This document shows positions 16,368 through 24,426 of a DNA stretch of 37,511 bases, one piece after another. Below the pieces are notes generated by a model, which ran no database searches, was not told where the DNA came from, and saw nothing but the letters and a program-made list of their open reading frames with translations. Position numbers and translations under genes: made by a program. The stretch is from an uncultured Sterolibacterium sp. (GTDB lineage Bacteria > Pseudomonadota > Gammaproteobacteria > Burkholderiales > Rhodocyclaceae), in the NCBI GenBank assembly GCA_903832735.1, contig CAILCO010000176.1:1-37511 (forward strand), in the 5' to 3' direction. Positions within the stretch are counted from its first letter, which is position 1. Each line of letters starts with the position of its first letter.

Positions 16368-17044
16368 GCGACAACCTTCACCTCGCGATACCGCTTTACG
16401 CCCAGGTCATCAATCTCCTGGCGGCGATACTGCTCCTGCTCTCCTTCGCGATGCTGGCGCAGCGGCGCATCCTCTCGCTGATCAACCTGTTCATGGCCCA
16501 GGGCATGGTGCTCTTCGCCTCGACCGCGGTCGTCGCCGCAGCCACCGATCAACACCATCTCTACTGGTCGGCACTGATCACCCTGGTGCTCAAAGTGTTC
16601 TTGCTGCCGTGGATCCTGCACCGGCTGATCCGTCGCCTCAACGTCAAGTGGGATGTCGAGACGCTGATCAACATCCCCACCACCATGATGATCGGACTGG
16701 TGCTGGTGATCTTTTCCTTTAACTTGGCCCTGCCGATCTCCGAACTCGCCGGCACCATCACCCGCTCGACGCTGGGCATCGCCATGGCGGCGGTAATGCT
16801 CGCCTTCCTGATGATGATCACCCGCTCCAAGGCGGTGCCGCAGGTGATCGGCTTCCTGGCCATGGAGAACGGCCTGTTCTTCGCCGCCACCTCCGCCACC
16901 TACGGCATGCCCATGGTGGTCGAACTGGGCATCGCGCTCGACGTGCTGGTCGGGATGGTGATCCTCGGCGTGTTCTTCTTCCAGATCCGCGAGCAATTCG
17001 ATTCGCTCGACATCCGGCATATGGAAAAGCTGAAGGACGACTGA
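16364..17044 (+). CDS. hyfE: Hydrogenase-4 subunit E-like membrane protein (NuoK-related)
   Basis: A 226-residue hydrophobic protein starting MSDNLHLAIPLYAQVINLLA, with about seven spans. The C-terminal half contains FLAMENGLFFAATSATYGMP and ELGIALDVLVGMVILGVFFFQI, segments typical of HyfE and related to NuoK. The frame is open upstream of the start but only shadows hyfC; the ATGA overlap with hyfC fixes the ATG at 16364. It is a small ion-path or scaffolding subunit of the membrane arm. HyfF begins 2 bp after its stop. Confidence 0.9.
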   Translation: MSDNLHLAIPLYAQVINLLAAILLLLSFAMLAQRRILSLINLFMAQGMVLFASTAVVAAATDQHHLYWSALITLVLKVFLLPWILHRLIRRLNVKWDVETLINIPTTMMIGLVLVIFSFNLALPISELAGTITRSTLGIAMAAVMLAFLMMITRSKAVPQVIGFLAMENGLFFAATSATYGMPMVVELGIALDVLVGMVILGVFFFQIREQFDSLDIRHMEKLKDD

Positions 17045-17046
17045 CG

Positions 17047-18492
17047 ATGGAATTCCTCCTGGTTCTAGGCATTCCCCTGGCGGGCGGCATCGCACTGGCG
17101 ATCTTCGGTCACAGGACGCGCGCCGCCGAAATCAATTCCGCGTTCAGTCTGCTCACCCTGGTGGCCGCGATCAGCCTGACGCTGCGCATCGTCGAGCACG
17201 GGCCGCAACTGCTCTTCGACGAACAGATCTTCGTCGACCCCCTGAACGTCTTCCTGGTCGCACTGACCGCCTTCGTCGGCTTCACCACCTCGCTGTTCTC
17301 GCGGCCCTACATGCGCATCGAGCACGACCACGGACGGCTCTCGGCGAACCGCTTGCGCCTCTATCACAGCATGTTTCAGTTATTCACCTTCACCATGCTG
17401 CTGGCCTTGACCACCAACAACATGGGCATCCTCTGGGTGGCGATGGAAGCGGCGACGCTGACCACGGTCTTGCTGGTGTCGCTGTATCGCACCGCCGCCT
17501 CGCTGGAAGCGGCATGGAAGTACTTCATCCTCTGCGGCGTCGGCATCGCCCAGGCGCTGTTCGGCACCATCCTGCTCTACTTCGCTGCCGAGAAGGTCCT
17601 GGGTCACGATGTGGCATTGCTGTGGACCCATCTCGACGCGGTCAAGGAGCAACTGGAGCCGACCGTGCTCTCCCTGGCCTTCGTCTTCCTGCTGGTCGGC
17701 TACGGCACCAAGGTCGGCCTGGTGCCGCTGCACAACTGGCTGCCCGACGCCCACGCCGAGGGCCCGACGCCGGTCTCGGCGGTGCTCTCGGGTCTCTTGC
17801 TCAACGTCGCGCTGTATGCCGTGGTGCGCTGCAAGGTGCTGGCCGACGGCGCCCTGCACAGCAATCTGGCGGGCCTGCTAATGATGGGTTTCGGTCTGCT
17901 CTCGGTGGTCGTCGCCTCCTTCTTCCTGTCGCGACAGCGCGACATCAAGCGCCTGTTCGGCTACTCCTCGATCGAGCACATGGGCATCGTCACCTTCGCC
18001 TTCGGCATGGGCGGGCCGGTCGCGAGCTTCGCCGGCCTGTTGCACATGACGGTGCACTCCTTGACCAAGTCGGCGATCTTCTTCGCCGTCGGCCATGCCG
18101 CGCAGAAATGCGGCTCGCAGATGATCGAGCAGATCCGCGGCCTGATCAAGCAGAGCCCGACCATAGGCTGGGGCCTGATGCTCGGCACCCTGGCCATCCT
18201 CGGGATGCCGCCTTTCGGCGTCTTCGCCAGCGAGTTCCTGATCCTGACGACGGCGATGAAGCAGCAACCCTGGGCCACCCCGATCCTGCTGATCTCGCTG
18301 GGCGTCGCCTTCGCCGCCATTTTCGGCAAAGTGCAGCCGATGGTCTTCGGCGAACCGACGGCCAAGCGGCTGCCGCACAAGCCGGCGATGCTGCCGGTAT
18401 TCCTGCATCTGGGACTGGTGCTGATGCTCGGCCTGTGGATCCCGCCCTATCTCGCCGAATGGTATCGGCAAGCGGCGAAACTGATCGGGTAA
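17047..18492 (+). CDS. hyfF: Hydrogenase-4 subunit F-like proton-antiporter subunit (NuoM/N-like)
   Basis: A 481-residue second antiporter-like subunit. Glu134 in VAMEAATLTTV and Lys222 in VGYGTKVGLVPLHNWLPDAH are the paired TM5/TM7 charges, followed by GPTPVSAVLSGLLLNVALYA and SSIEHMGIVTFAFGMGG. With HyfB this gives the complex two antiporter modules, implying more than one ion pumped per turnover if the coupling is conserved. hyfG starts 2 bp after its stop. Confidence 0.94.
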   Translation: MEFLLVLGIPLAGGIALAIFGHRTRAAEINSAFSLLTLVAAISLTLRIVEHGPQLLFDEQIFVDPLNVFLVALTAFVGFTTSLFSRPYMRIEHDHGRLSANRLRLYHSMFQLFTFTMLLALTTNNMGILWVAMEAATLTTVLLVSLYRTAASLEAAWKYFILCGVGIAQALFGTILLYFAAEKVLGHDVALLWTHLDAVKEQLEPTVLSLAFVFLLVGYGTKVGLVPLHNWLPDAHAEGPTPVSAVLSGLLLNVALYAVVRCKVLADGALHSNLAGLLMMGFGLLSVVVASFFLSRQRDIKRLFGYSSIEHMGIVTFAFGMGGPVASFAGLLHMTVHSLTKSAIFFAVGHAAQKCGSQMIEQIRGLIKQSPTIGWGLMLGTLAILGMPPFGVFASEFLILTTAMKQQPWATPILLISLGVAFAAIFGKVQPMVFGEPTAKRLPHKPAMLPVFLHLGLVLMLGLWIPPYLAEWYRQAAKLIG

Positions 18493-18494
18493 AG

Positions 18495-20042
18495 ATGAAA
18501 CTCCTGGACCAGGATCTCTCCTTCGAAGCCTTGAACGGCGCTGTCGCGGCATACGCCGCAACGGCCGACGAAGCCGGCCTGCTGGCCTTCTGCAGCGCGG
18601 TGAAGGAATCCGGCGGCCGCCTGGTCGCCCTCTGGGGCTGCGACGAACGCAAGCGCGGGCAGGGTTTCGTTCTGAATGTCGCCTGCGGCATCGAAAAGGG
18701 CATGGCGATCGTCTCGCTGCCGCTACCGGCGACCGATCCCGAATATCCCGATCTGTCGGAAATATTCCCCGCCGCCAATCGCCTGCAGCGCGCCGTATTC
18801 GACCTCCTCGGCATCCGCGCCCGCGGCGGCGATCCGCGACCCTGGCTACGCCATGCCAATTGGCCGGCGGACTTCTTCCCGCTGCGCCGGGACTGCGACG
18901 CCAGCCAGCGCTTTCCGGCCCGGAACGAAGACTACGCCTTCGTCCGCGTCGAAGGCGACGGAGTCCACGAAATTCCGGTCGGTCCGATTCACGCCGGCAT
19001 CATCGAGCCCGGGCACTTCCGCTTCTCCATCGTCGGCGAGAAGGTGCTGCGCCTCGAACAACGCTTCGGCTGGACCCACAAGGGCATCGAGAAACGCTTC
19101 GAACAGATGAGTCTGGCTGACGGCTACCGGCTTGCTGGCCGGGTCTCGGGAGACTCCACCGTCGCCTACGCCTGGGCCTACTGCCAGGCGGCGGAAGCGC
19201 TGACCAGCACGCAGGCACCGGCGCGGGCGTTGTGGCTGCGCGCCCTGTTCCTCGAACGCGAGCGCGTCGCCAATCACCTCGGCGATCTGGGCTATCTCGG
19301 CAACGACGCCGCACTGTCCTTCGGCCTCTCCCAGTTCATGCGCCTCAAGGAAGACTGGCAGCGACTTTCCGGCGCCCTCTTCGGCCACCGCCTGATGATG
19401 GACGCCATCGTTCCCGGCGGCGTCGCCTGCGACCTTTCCCGAGACGGCGGCGAACAGATCTCCAGCCAGTGCGACGCCATCGAGCGGGAAGTCCTCATCC
19501 TCAAGAACATCTACGACGAGCATGCCGGATTGCAGGACCGCTTCCTCACCACCGGCAGACTGGATCCGGCGCTGGCCGCGGAACTCTCCGTGTGCGGTCT
19601 GGTCGGCCGGGCCAGCAGCCAGGCCTGGGACCTGCGCACGCAGAATCCGGTCGCGCCCTACGACCAGCTTGAGACGCAAATCGTCACCCATCGCGCCGGC
19701 GACGTCGCTGCCCGCGTCGCCGTGCGCTTCGAGGAACTGATCGAGTCGCTGCGCCTGATCCGCCGGATCGTCAGCCAGTTGCCGCAGGGAGAACGGATCC
19801 TGCCTTTGGCGGCGCCGGGTGCGGACACCGGGATGGGCATCGGCTGGGTCGAGGGCTGGCGCGGAGACGTGCTGGTGGCCCTGGCAGCCGATCCTGAGGG
19901 GAATATCCGCCGCTGCCATTGCCATGACCCCTCATGGCTGATCTGGCCGGCGCTGGAGCATGCCATCATGGGCAACATCGTGCCGGACTTTCCGCTGATC
20001 AACAAATCCTTCAACCTGTCCTATAGCGGTCAGGATTCATAG
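18495..20042 (+). CDS. hyfG: HyfG-like large subunit (NuoC-NuoD fusion) lacking all NiFe cysteine ligands
   Basis: A 515-residue protein with an N-terminal NuoC-like domain (about 1-165) and a NuoD/hydrogenase-large-subunit domain (about 165-515, from PVGPIHAGIIEPGHFRF). The start MKLLDQDL follows hyfF by 2 bp; the longer open frame shadows hyfF. In group 4 hydrogenases the N-terminal motif is RxCGxC. Here it is RVSGDS, with Ser218 and Ser221 (codons TCG at 19146 and TCC at 19155). The C-terminal DPCxxC is replaced by NLSYSG, with Ser509 and Gly512, and the protein ends three residues later with no cleavable extension. It therefore cannot hold a NiFe centre in the known way, and belongs with Ehr (energy-converting hydrogenase related) complexes. 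The real substrate is unknown; a quinone-like or other carrier in this pocket is conceivable. Confidence 0.92.
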   Translation: MKLLDQDLSFEALNGAVAAYAATADEAGLLAFCSAVKESGGRLVALWGCDERKRGQGFVLNVACGIEKGMAIVSLPLPATDPEYPDLSEIFPAANRLQRAVFDLLGIRARGGDPRPWLRHANWPADFFPLRRDCDASQRFPARNEDYAFVRVEGDGVHEIPVGPIHAGIIEPGHFRFSIVGEKVLRLEQRFGWTHKGIEKRFEQMSLADGYRLAGRVSGDSTVAYAWAYCQAAEALTSTQAPARALWLRALFLERERVANHLGDLGYLGNDAALSFGLSQFMRLKEDWQRLSGALFGHRLMMDAIVPGGVACDLSRDGGEQISSQCDAIEREVLILKNIYDEHAGLQDRFLTTGRLDPALAAELSVCGLVGRASSQAWDLRTQNPVAPYDQLETQIVTHRAGDVAARVAVRFEELIESLRLIRRIVSQLPQGERILPLAAPGADTGMGIGWVEGWRGDVLVALAADPEGNIRRCHCHDPSWLIWPALEHAIMGNIVPDFPLINKSFNLSYSGQDS

Positions 20043-20043
20043 C

Positions 20044-20553
20044 ATGTATCCGATCTTCAAGCAGATTCTCAAGACCGGCATCAAGAGCGAAGTTCCGCCC
20101 CAACCCGACCAGGCTTTGCGCGTCACCGCCGCCCGGCTGGAAGACGCAATGCTGAAGACCCTCGGCCGCGCCCTGGTGATCCGCCACATCGATGCCGGCT
20201 CCTGCAACGGCTGCGAAGTCGAGATCCATGCCTTGTCCAACCCCTACTACAACCTCGAGGGACTGGGCATCAGGTTTGCCGCCAGCCCCAAGCACGCCGA
20301 CCTGCTATTGGTCACAGGCCCGGTGGCGAAGAACATGGAGACGGCATTGAAACGCGCCTACGAGTGCACACCCGCCCCCAAGCTGGTCGTGGCGGTGGGT
20401 GACTGCGGCATCAGCGGCGGCATCTTCGGCGAGAGCTACGCCAGTTGCGGCCGCGTCGCCAACGTCATCCCGGTCGATGTCATCGTGCCCGGCTGCCCGC
20501 CGACGCCCGAGGCCCTGCTGACCGGCATCCTCACCGCGATCAGCGCGAGATAG
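20044..20553 (+). CDS. hyfI: HyfI-like small subunit (NuoB-like [4Fe-4S] protein)
   Basis: A 169-residue small subunit with all four ligands for the proximal [4Fe-4S] cluster (N2 in complex I): Cys54 and Cys57 in GSCNGCE, Cys121 in VGDCG, and Cys151 in PGCPP. Cys135 is extra. So the electron path up to the large subunit is kept although the NiFe site is lost. It follows hyfG by 1 bp. No ferredoxin-type subunit (HyfA or HyfH/NuoI) and no hydrogenase maturation gene is present between metG and acyP. Confidence 0.93.
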   Translation: MYPIFKQILKTGIKSEVPPQPDQALRVTAARLEDAMLKTLGRALVIRHIDAGSCNGCEVEIHALSNPYYNLEGLGIRFAASPKHADLLLVTGPVAKNMETALKRAYECTPAPKLVVAVGDCGISGGIFGESYASCGRVANVIPVDVIVPGCPPTPEALLTGILTAISAR

Positions 20554-20557
20554 GATT

Positions 20558-20830
20558 TTGGAAATCCGCCGCCTCAAAATCACCGGCCTGGTTCAGGGCG
20601 TCGGCTACCGTTATGGCATGACGCGCCAGGCGCGGCAACTGGGCATAGCCGGCTGGGTCAGAAACCTGGCCGACGGCAGCGTCGAGGCCACGATCGCAGG
20701 CCAGCCCGAAGCCATCGCGGCGATCATCCATTGGGCCCGGCGCGGCCCGTCCCGCGCACGCGTCGATCATATCGCGGTGGAACTGGACGAAGGATCATTC
20801 GCAGGCTTCGAAGCGCGGCCCGACGCCTGA
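20558..20830 (+). CDS. acyP: Acylphosphatase
   Basis: A 90-residue acylphosphatase with the signature LVQGVGYRYG (11-20), containing the phosphate-binding Arg18, and GWVRNLADGSVEA (32-44) with the catalytic Asn36. It hydrolyses the carboxyl-phosphate bond of acylphosphates such as acetyl phosphate. The start is TTG at 20558; no ATG gives the conserved N-terminal strand, and GAGATAGGA lies just upstream. It begins 4 bp after hyfI, so it is the last gene of that operon. The family is related to the N-terminal domain of HypF, but this is a free-standing acylphosphatase and not a maturation factor. Confidence 0.92.
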   Translation: MEIRRLKITGLVQGVGYRYGMTRQARQLGIAGWVRNLADGSVEATIAGQPEAIAAIIHWARRGPSRARVDHIAVELDEGSFAGFEARPDA

Positions 20831-20834
20831 CCCT

Positions 20835-20871
20835 ATCGCCCCCAGCTATCCTCCCGATAGCGAAATGCAAT
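20835..20871 (+). promoter_or_regulatory. OxyR-type binding site upstream of the peroxiredoxin gene
   Basis: Four tetrads with exact 7-base spacers fit the OxyR pattern ATAG-N7-CTAT-N7-ATAG-N7-CTAT: ATCG at 20835, CTAT at 20846, ATAG at 20857 and CAAT at 20868, that is 14 of 16 positions. A TACAAT -10 at 20905-20910 puts the site at about -80 to -46, the usual place for OxyR activation through the polymerase alpha subunit; the -35 (near 20882) is poor, as expected for an activated promoter. It implies peroxide induction of the downstream gene. Confidence 0.72.
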
Positions 20872-21009
20872 CGATAGCGCCGTTCTCATCGTAATGCCAT
20901 GCAGTACAATTGACGGCGAAGCGGCATGAGAATGGAATATGACGCTCCCGCCGCTCCGGCTGGCAACCAGTCGAATCGCTCAAACCTCTATCGTTGAAAG
21001 GAAATCATC

Positions 21010-21609
21010 ATGGCCGTTCTCGTCGGAAAACCCGCGCCGGATTTCACCGCCACCGCAGTGCTGGGCAACAATGAAATGCAGGAGATCACCTTCTCCAAGG
21101 CCAGCAAGGGCAAATATGCCGTCGTCTTCTTCTACCCGCTCGACTTCACCTTCGTCTGCCCCTCCGAGCTGATCGCCTTCGATCACCGCCTCGACGAATT
21201 CACCAAACGCGGCGTCGACGTGTTTGGCGTCTCGATCGACTCCCAATTCACCCACCTCGCCTGGAAGAACACGCCCGTCGATAAGGGCGGTATCGGCCAG
21301 GTGAGATACACCCTGGTCGCGGACATCAAACACGAGATCTGCCAGGCCTACGACGTAGAAGCCGCTGGCGGCGTCGCTTACCGCGGCTCCTTCCTTGTCG
21401 ACCGCGCCGGCGTCGTGCGCCATCAGGTGGTCAACGACCTGCCGCTCGGCCGCGACATCGACGAAATGCTGCGCATGGTCGACGCCCTGCAATTCACCGA
21501 AGAGCACGGCGAAGTCTGCCCGGCCGGATGGAAGAAGGGCAAGGCGGGGATGAACCCCTCCACAGCCGGCGTCGCCAAGTTCCTCGCCGAGCACGCCAAG
21601 GAACTCTAG
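21010..21609 (+). CDS. ahpC: Typical 2-Cys peroxiredoxin (AhpC/Prx1 family)
   Basis: A 199-residue peroxiredoxin that reduces hydrogen peroxide and alkyl hydroperoxides. The peroxidatic cysteine is Cys50 in FTFVCPSE and the resolving cysteine is Cys170 in GEVCPAGW. The conserved PLDFTFVCP, AYRGSFLVD and C-terminal arm (to residue 199) identify the Prx1 subgroup. GAAAGGAAA precedes the ATG. It forms its own unit behind an OxyR-like site and is convergent with the response regulator gene. No AhpF is adjacent, so thioredoxin or another reductase probably recycles it. Confidence 0.95.
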   Translation: MAVLVGKPAPDFTATAVLGNNEMQEITFSKASKGKYAVVFFYPLDFTFVCPSELIAFDHRLDEFTKRGVDVFGVSIDSQFTHLAWKNTPVDKGGIGQVRYTLVADIKHEICQAYDVEAAGGVAYRGSFLVDRAGVVRHQVVNDLPLGRDIDEMLRMVDALQFTEEHGEVCPAGWKKGKAGMNPSTAGVAKFLAEHAKEL

Positions 21610-21627
21610 GCGACAGCGTCAGAGTAC

Positions 21628-21653
21628 TTCAGGCCCCGTTGCCGGGGCCTGAA
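21628..21653. terminator. Large hairpin at the convergent ends of the peroxiredoxin and response regulator genes
   Basis: TTCAGGCCCCG-TTGC-CGGGGCCTGAA is a perfect 11-bp inverted repeat, placed 18 bp after the peroxiredoxin stop. It overlaps the last codons of the response regulator on the other strand. It probably terminates transcription from the left. No T-run follows, so efficiency is uncertain. Confidence 0.6.
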
Positions 21654-22978
21654 TGCCGCTGCTGCACGTTCAGCCTCTTCATTTTTTCCCAGAGATTCTT
21701 CCGGCTGATCCCGAGTGCCGCCGCGGTCTCGGCGATGCGGCCGGACTTGGCCCGCAGCGCTTCCACGATATACCGCCGCTCGTGCGACTCCAGGTAGTCG
21801 CCGAGAGATTCGGTGACTTTGACGTCGGGCTCGGGAGGCTGCCCTTCGAACAACAGGTCCGCGGTCAGGACGACTTGGTTCGACAGCACGCATGCCCGCT
21901 CCAGGCAATGTTTGAGCTCGCGGATGTTTCCTGGCCAGGTGTAGTCGAGCAGCGCATTTTCTGCGGCAGGCGAGAGGCTGCGTCGCGGTCTGCCATGTTG
22001 CGCGGCCTCCGCGTCCAGGAGCTGTTCTGAAAGCCACAGGATATCCTCCTTGCGCTCACGCAACGGCGGGATCTGCAACTCCACGACGTGGATCCGATAG
22101 TAGAGATCCTCACGGAAATCCCCTTTTTCAACCAGGCTTTTCAGGTCCTTGTTGGTGGCGCAGACCAGGTGGATATCGACTGGAATCGGGACCTCCCCGC
22201 CCACGCGCACGATCTTTCGTTCCTGGATCGCGCGCAACAGCCGCACCTGCATCGGCAGCGGCATGTCGCCGATCTCATCGAGGAACAGCGTGCCCCCGTT
22301 GGCCTGCTCGAAGTAACCCTTCTTGTCGCGCACCGCCCCCGTGTACGCTCCTTTGACGTAGCCGAAGATCTCCGCTTCCAGTAGCGTCTCGGTCAAGGCC
22401 CCGCAATTGACCGTCACAAACGGCAGCTTCCATTCAGGATCCCTAGCCCGGTGCAGCGCCCTCGCCACCTCTTCCTTGCCGACGCCGGACTCGCCGGTGA
22501 TCAGCACCGTGGTGTTGCCCTGCACGAGTCTCGGCAGTATCGCTTCGACATTGCGCATTGCGCTGGAAATTCCGAGCACAGGATGATGCGAACTGCTCGG
22601 CCGGGTCTTCACGCACAGCGAGCGCACTTTCTCGATCAAGGCCCGGACGTCCAGTGGCTTGGTCAGATAATCCTCCGCCCCGAGTTTGAGCAGGCGGACG
22701 GCGCTGTCGATGGCGCCATGGCCGGTTATGAAGAGATAGGGAGGGAGCGCAACGCCTGCGCTTTGCAATTCCTCGAACAAGGTCTCGCCGTCGATGTCCG
22801 GCAAACTGATGTCACTCACCACGACCTGGAAATCGCCGAGGGAAAGGGCTGTTCGTGCCGCCTCGCCGGACTTGAACCATTGGCAATCAAAACCCTCAAG
22901 GCCAAATCGATCCACGATGGCCTCGCCCATGATCTCGTCGTCCTCGATCAGACAGATGCGGTACGGGCTCGCGCTCAT
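21629..22978 (-). CDS. Sigma-54-dependent response regulator (NtrC/AioR type)
   Basis: A 449-residue regulator. The receiver domain (about 5-120) has acidic Asp13/Asp14, phospho-acceptor Asp56 in VVSDISLPD, and Lys107 in YLTKP. The AAA+ domain has Walker A GESGVGKE (162-169), the sigma-54 contact loop GAYTGA (210-215, Tyr variant of GAFTGA), Walker B TLFLDE (230-235) and the arginine-finger region FREDLYYR. A Fis-type helix-turn-helix lies at about 411-430 (GRIAETAAALGISRKNLWEK). The start codon overlaps the kinase stop in an ATGA (22975-22978), so they are translationally coupled; the open frame upstream of 22978 only shadows the kinase. Probable targets are the sigma-54 promoters in 25450-25710 via the GTTAC-N6-GTAAC palindromes. 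Confidence 0.95.
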   Translation of the reverse strand: MSASPYRICLIEDDEIMGEAIVDRFGLEGFDCQWFKSGEAARTALSLGDFQVVVSDISLPDIDGETLFEELQSAGVALPPYLFITGHGAIDSAVRLLKLGAEDYLTKPLDVRALIEKVRSLCVKTRPSSSHHPVLGISSAMRNVEAILPRLVQGNTTVLITGESGVGKEEVARALHRARDPEWKLPFVTVNCGALTETLLEAEIFGYVKGAYTGAVRDKKGYFEQANGGTLFLDEIGDMPLPMQVRLLRAIQERKIVRVGGEVPIPVDIHLVCATNKDLKSLVEKGDFREDLYYRIHVVELQIPPLRERKEDILWLSEQLLDAEAAQHGRPRRSLSPAAENALLDYTWPGNIRELKHCLERACVLSNQVVLTADLLFEGQPPEPDVKVTESLGDYLESHERRYIVEALRAKSGRIAETAAALGISRKNLWEKMKRLNVQQRHSGPGNGA

Positions 22979-24426
22979 ACACCGGCGCCGAAAGGCAGCG
23001 TGACCGAAAAGCGCATGCGGCCATTGTCGCACTCCACGCTGATCGCCCCGCCGAGTTGCTGGACAATTTGATAGGTCATCCACAGCCCAAGACCGTGACC
23101 ATCCTCGCTCAAAGGTGAAAATGGTTCAAAGAGATGCGCCATCTGGTCCGGCGTCAACAGCTTGCCATCATTCTCGACACTCAAGCGCAAGTCGCCGCCA
23201 TCGAGTTCGACCGAACAGGCCACCAGCCCCTTCGAATCGGCGGCATGGATGGCGTTGAGCAGCAGATTGATCAGGATCTGCCTGACCAGACTCGCCTGAA
23301 GCGGCAACGACTGGGCCAGACTGGCGCTCCAATTGACGCGCAGCCCCTTCTTCCGCGCCTGGGGCAAGACCAGACTCCGGACATCCTCGATATCCTGAGG
23401 TTCGAGATCCTTACTCTTCATGCGCGCCTCGACCAGCAGTCCTCCCACCGTATCCCTGATCTGGAAGAGGCCGCGCTCGATCAGGGCGATGGTCTTGGCG
23501 GTGCGGGGGTCGGCATCGCCGAAAACCTTTAGTGTATCGATGGCGGTGAGGATGCCGCCCAAGGGATTGTTGATCTCATGGGCCATGCCGGCCGCGAGCC
23601 GGCCCACCGCGGCCAAACGCTCCGACTGCATCATCTGCAGCTCCAGCGCTTTTTTTCTCTCCTGCTCCACGAGCATGCGTCGATAGGCTCCGAACAGGCG
23701 CCCCAATTCATCCTGATAGGCGTAAATGCCCGGCTCAATCTTTATCGCGGAGCTGCGATCAAGGCTGCCCATCCGGTCGGCAAGCAACAGCAGCGGTCGC
23801 GACAGGCGCTGCCCCCAATACCAGTTGATCGGCAGCAGCACGGCCAACACCAGAAAGCCCATCAGGCCGGCGCGCCAGGCAGCCCGGTAAAAACGTTGCA
23901 GCAACATGTCCTTGGAATAGACGATAACCAGCGTTCCGAGAAAATCTCCTTCGTCGGCGATGGGCGTCACCACATAGAGTTGCAGCGATTCAGGCAGGTC
24001 TATGGTCTGGCTGTCGCCGCCGCGCGATTCTGCGATGCGTGCGGCGAGCGCCGCATATTCCAGGCCGAGTTGGCGCAGGCCGGTCAGCATGGGGATAGTC
24101 CGCGGGCTCGTGGAAACCACCACGCGCATCGCTTTGTCGAGAACCACTATGGCTTCCGGTTGCAGCGCGTTGTCCACGCTCGGTTCCTTTAGCGGCGCCT
24201 TGATGATCTCTGAGGCGCGCCAGACATCGTCCAACTGCAGGGGGAAAAACAAGGTCTTGGCCAGCGTGCGGCCGAGGTTTGAAGAACTGATGAGCAGGTC
24301 TTCCTTGAGGTCATCGTAGTCCAGGAGCATCAGCGAAGCGGACACGGCAAGCGCGGTCGTAACGATGAGCAGACTGCCCCACAAGGGAATCTTGTAGCGG
24401 AAGCTGAGATCGAAGGCGCTCTTCAT
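22975..24426 (-). CDS. Membrane sensor histidine kinase (AioS-like position)
   Basis: A 483-residue kinase. TM1 lies at about 13-35 and TM2 at about 186-204, bracketing a 150-residue periplasmic sensor region; next come a HAMP-like linker (205-255), the HisKA H-box MAHEINNPLGG with His283, the N-box around Asn391 (LLLNAIHAAD) and the G-box DGHGLGLWM (442-450). It should autophosphorylate His283 and phosphorylate the coupled regulator. Its start overlaps the stop of the periplasmic binding protein gene (ATGA, 24423-24426), so binding protein, kinase and regulator form one coupled operon. The likely signal is the ligand-loaded binding protein docking on the periplasmic domain. Confidence 0.94.
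   Translation of the reverse strand: MKSAFDLSFRYKIPLWGSLLIVTTALAVSASLMLLDYDDLKEDLLISSSNLGRTLAKTLFFPLQLDDVWRASEIIKAPLKEPSVDNALQPEAIVVLDKAMRVVVSTSPRTIPMLTGLRQLGLEYAALAARIAESRGGDSQTIDLPESLQLYVVTPIADEGDFLGTLVIVYSKDMLLQRFYRAAWRAGLMGFLVLAVLLPINWYWGQRLSRPLLLLADRMGSLDRSSAIKIEPGIYAYQDELGRLFGAYRRMLVEQERKKALELQMMQSERLAAVGRLAAGMAHEINNPLGGILTAIDTLKVFGDADPRTAKTIALIERGLFQIRDTVGGLLVEARMKSKDLEPQDIEDVRSLVLPQARKKGLRVNWSASLAQSLPLQASLVRQILINLLLNAIHAADSKGLVACSVELDGGDLRLSVENDGKLLTPDQMAHLFEPFSPLSEDGHGLGLWMTYQIVQQLGGAISVECDNGRMRFSVTLPFGAGV

Noticed and set aside
13364-20553. Annotation as a functional hydrogenase 4 or formate hydrogenlyase
   Set aside because: The large subunit lacks all NiFe cysteine ligands and the operon has no ferredoxin subunit, formate dehydrogenase or maturation genes.
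20558-20830. Acylphosphatase as part of a HypF maturation protein
   Set aside because: The gene ends after the 90-residue acylphosphatase domain; no zinc-finger, YrdC or carbamoyltransferase domain follows.
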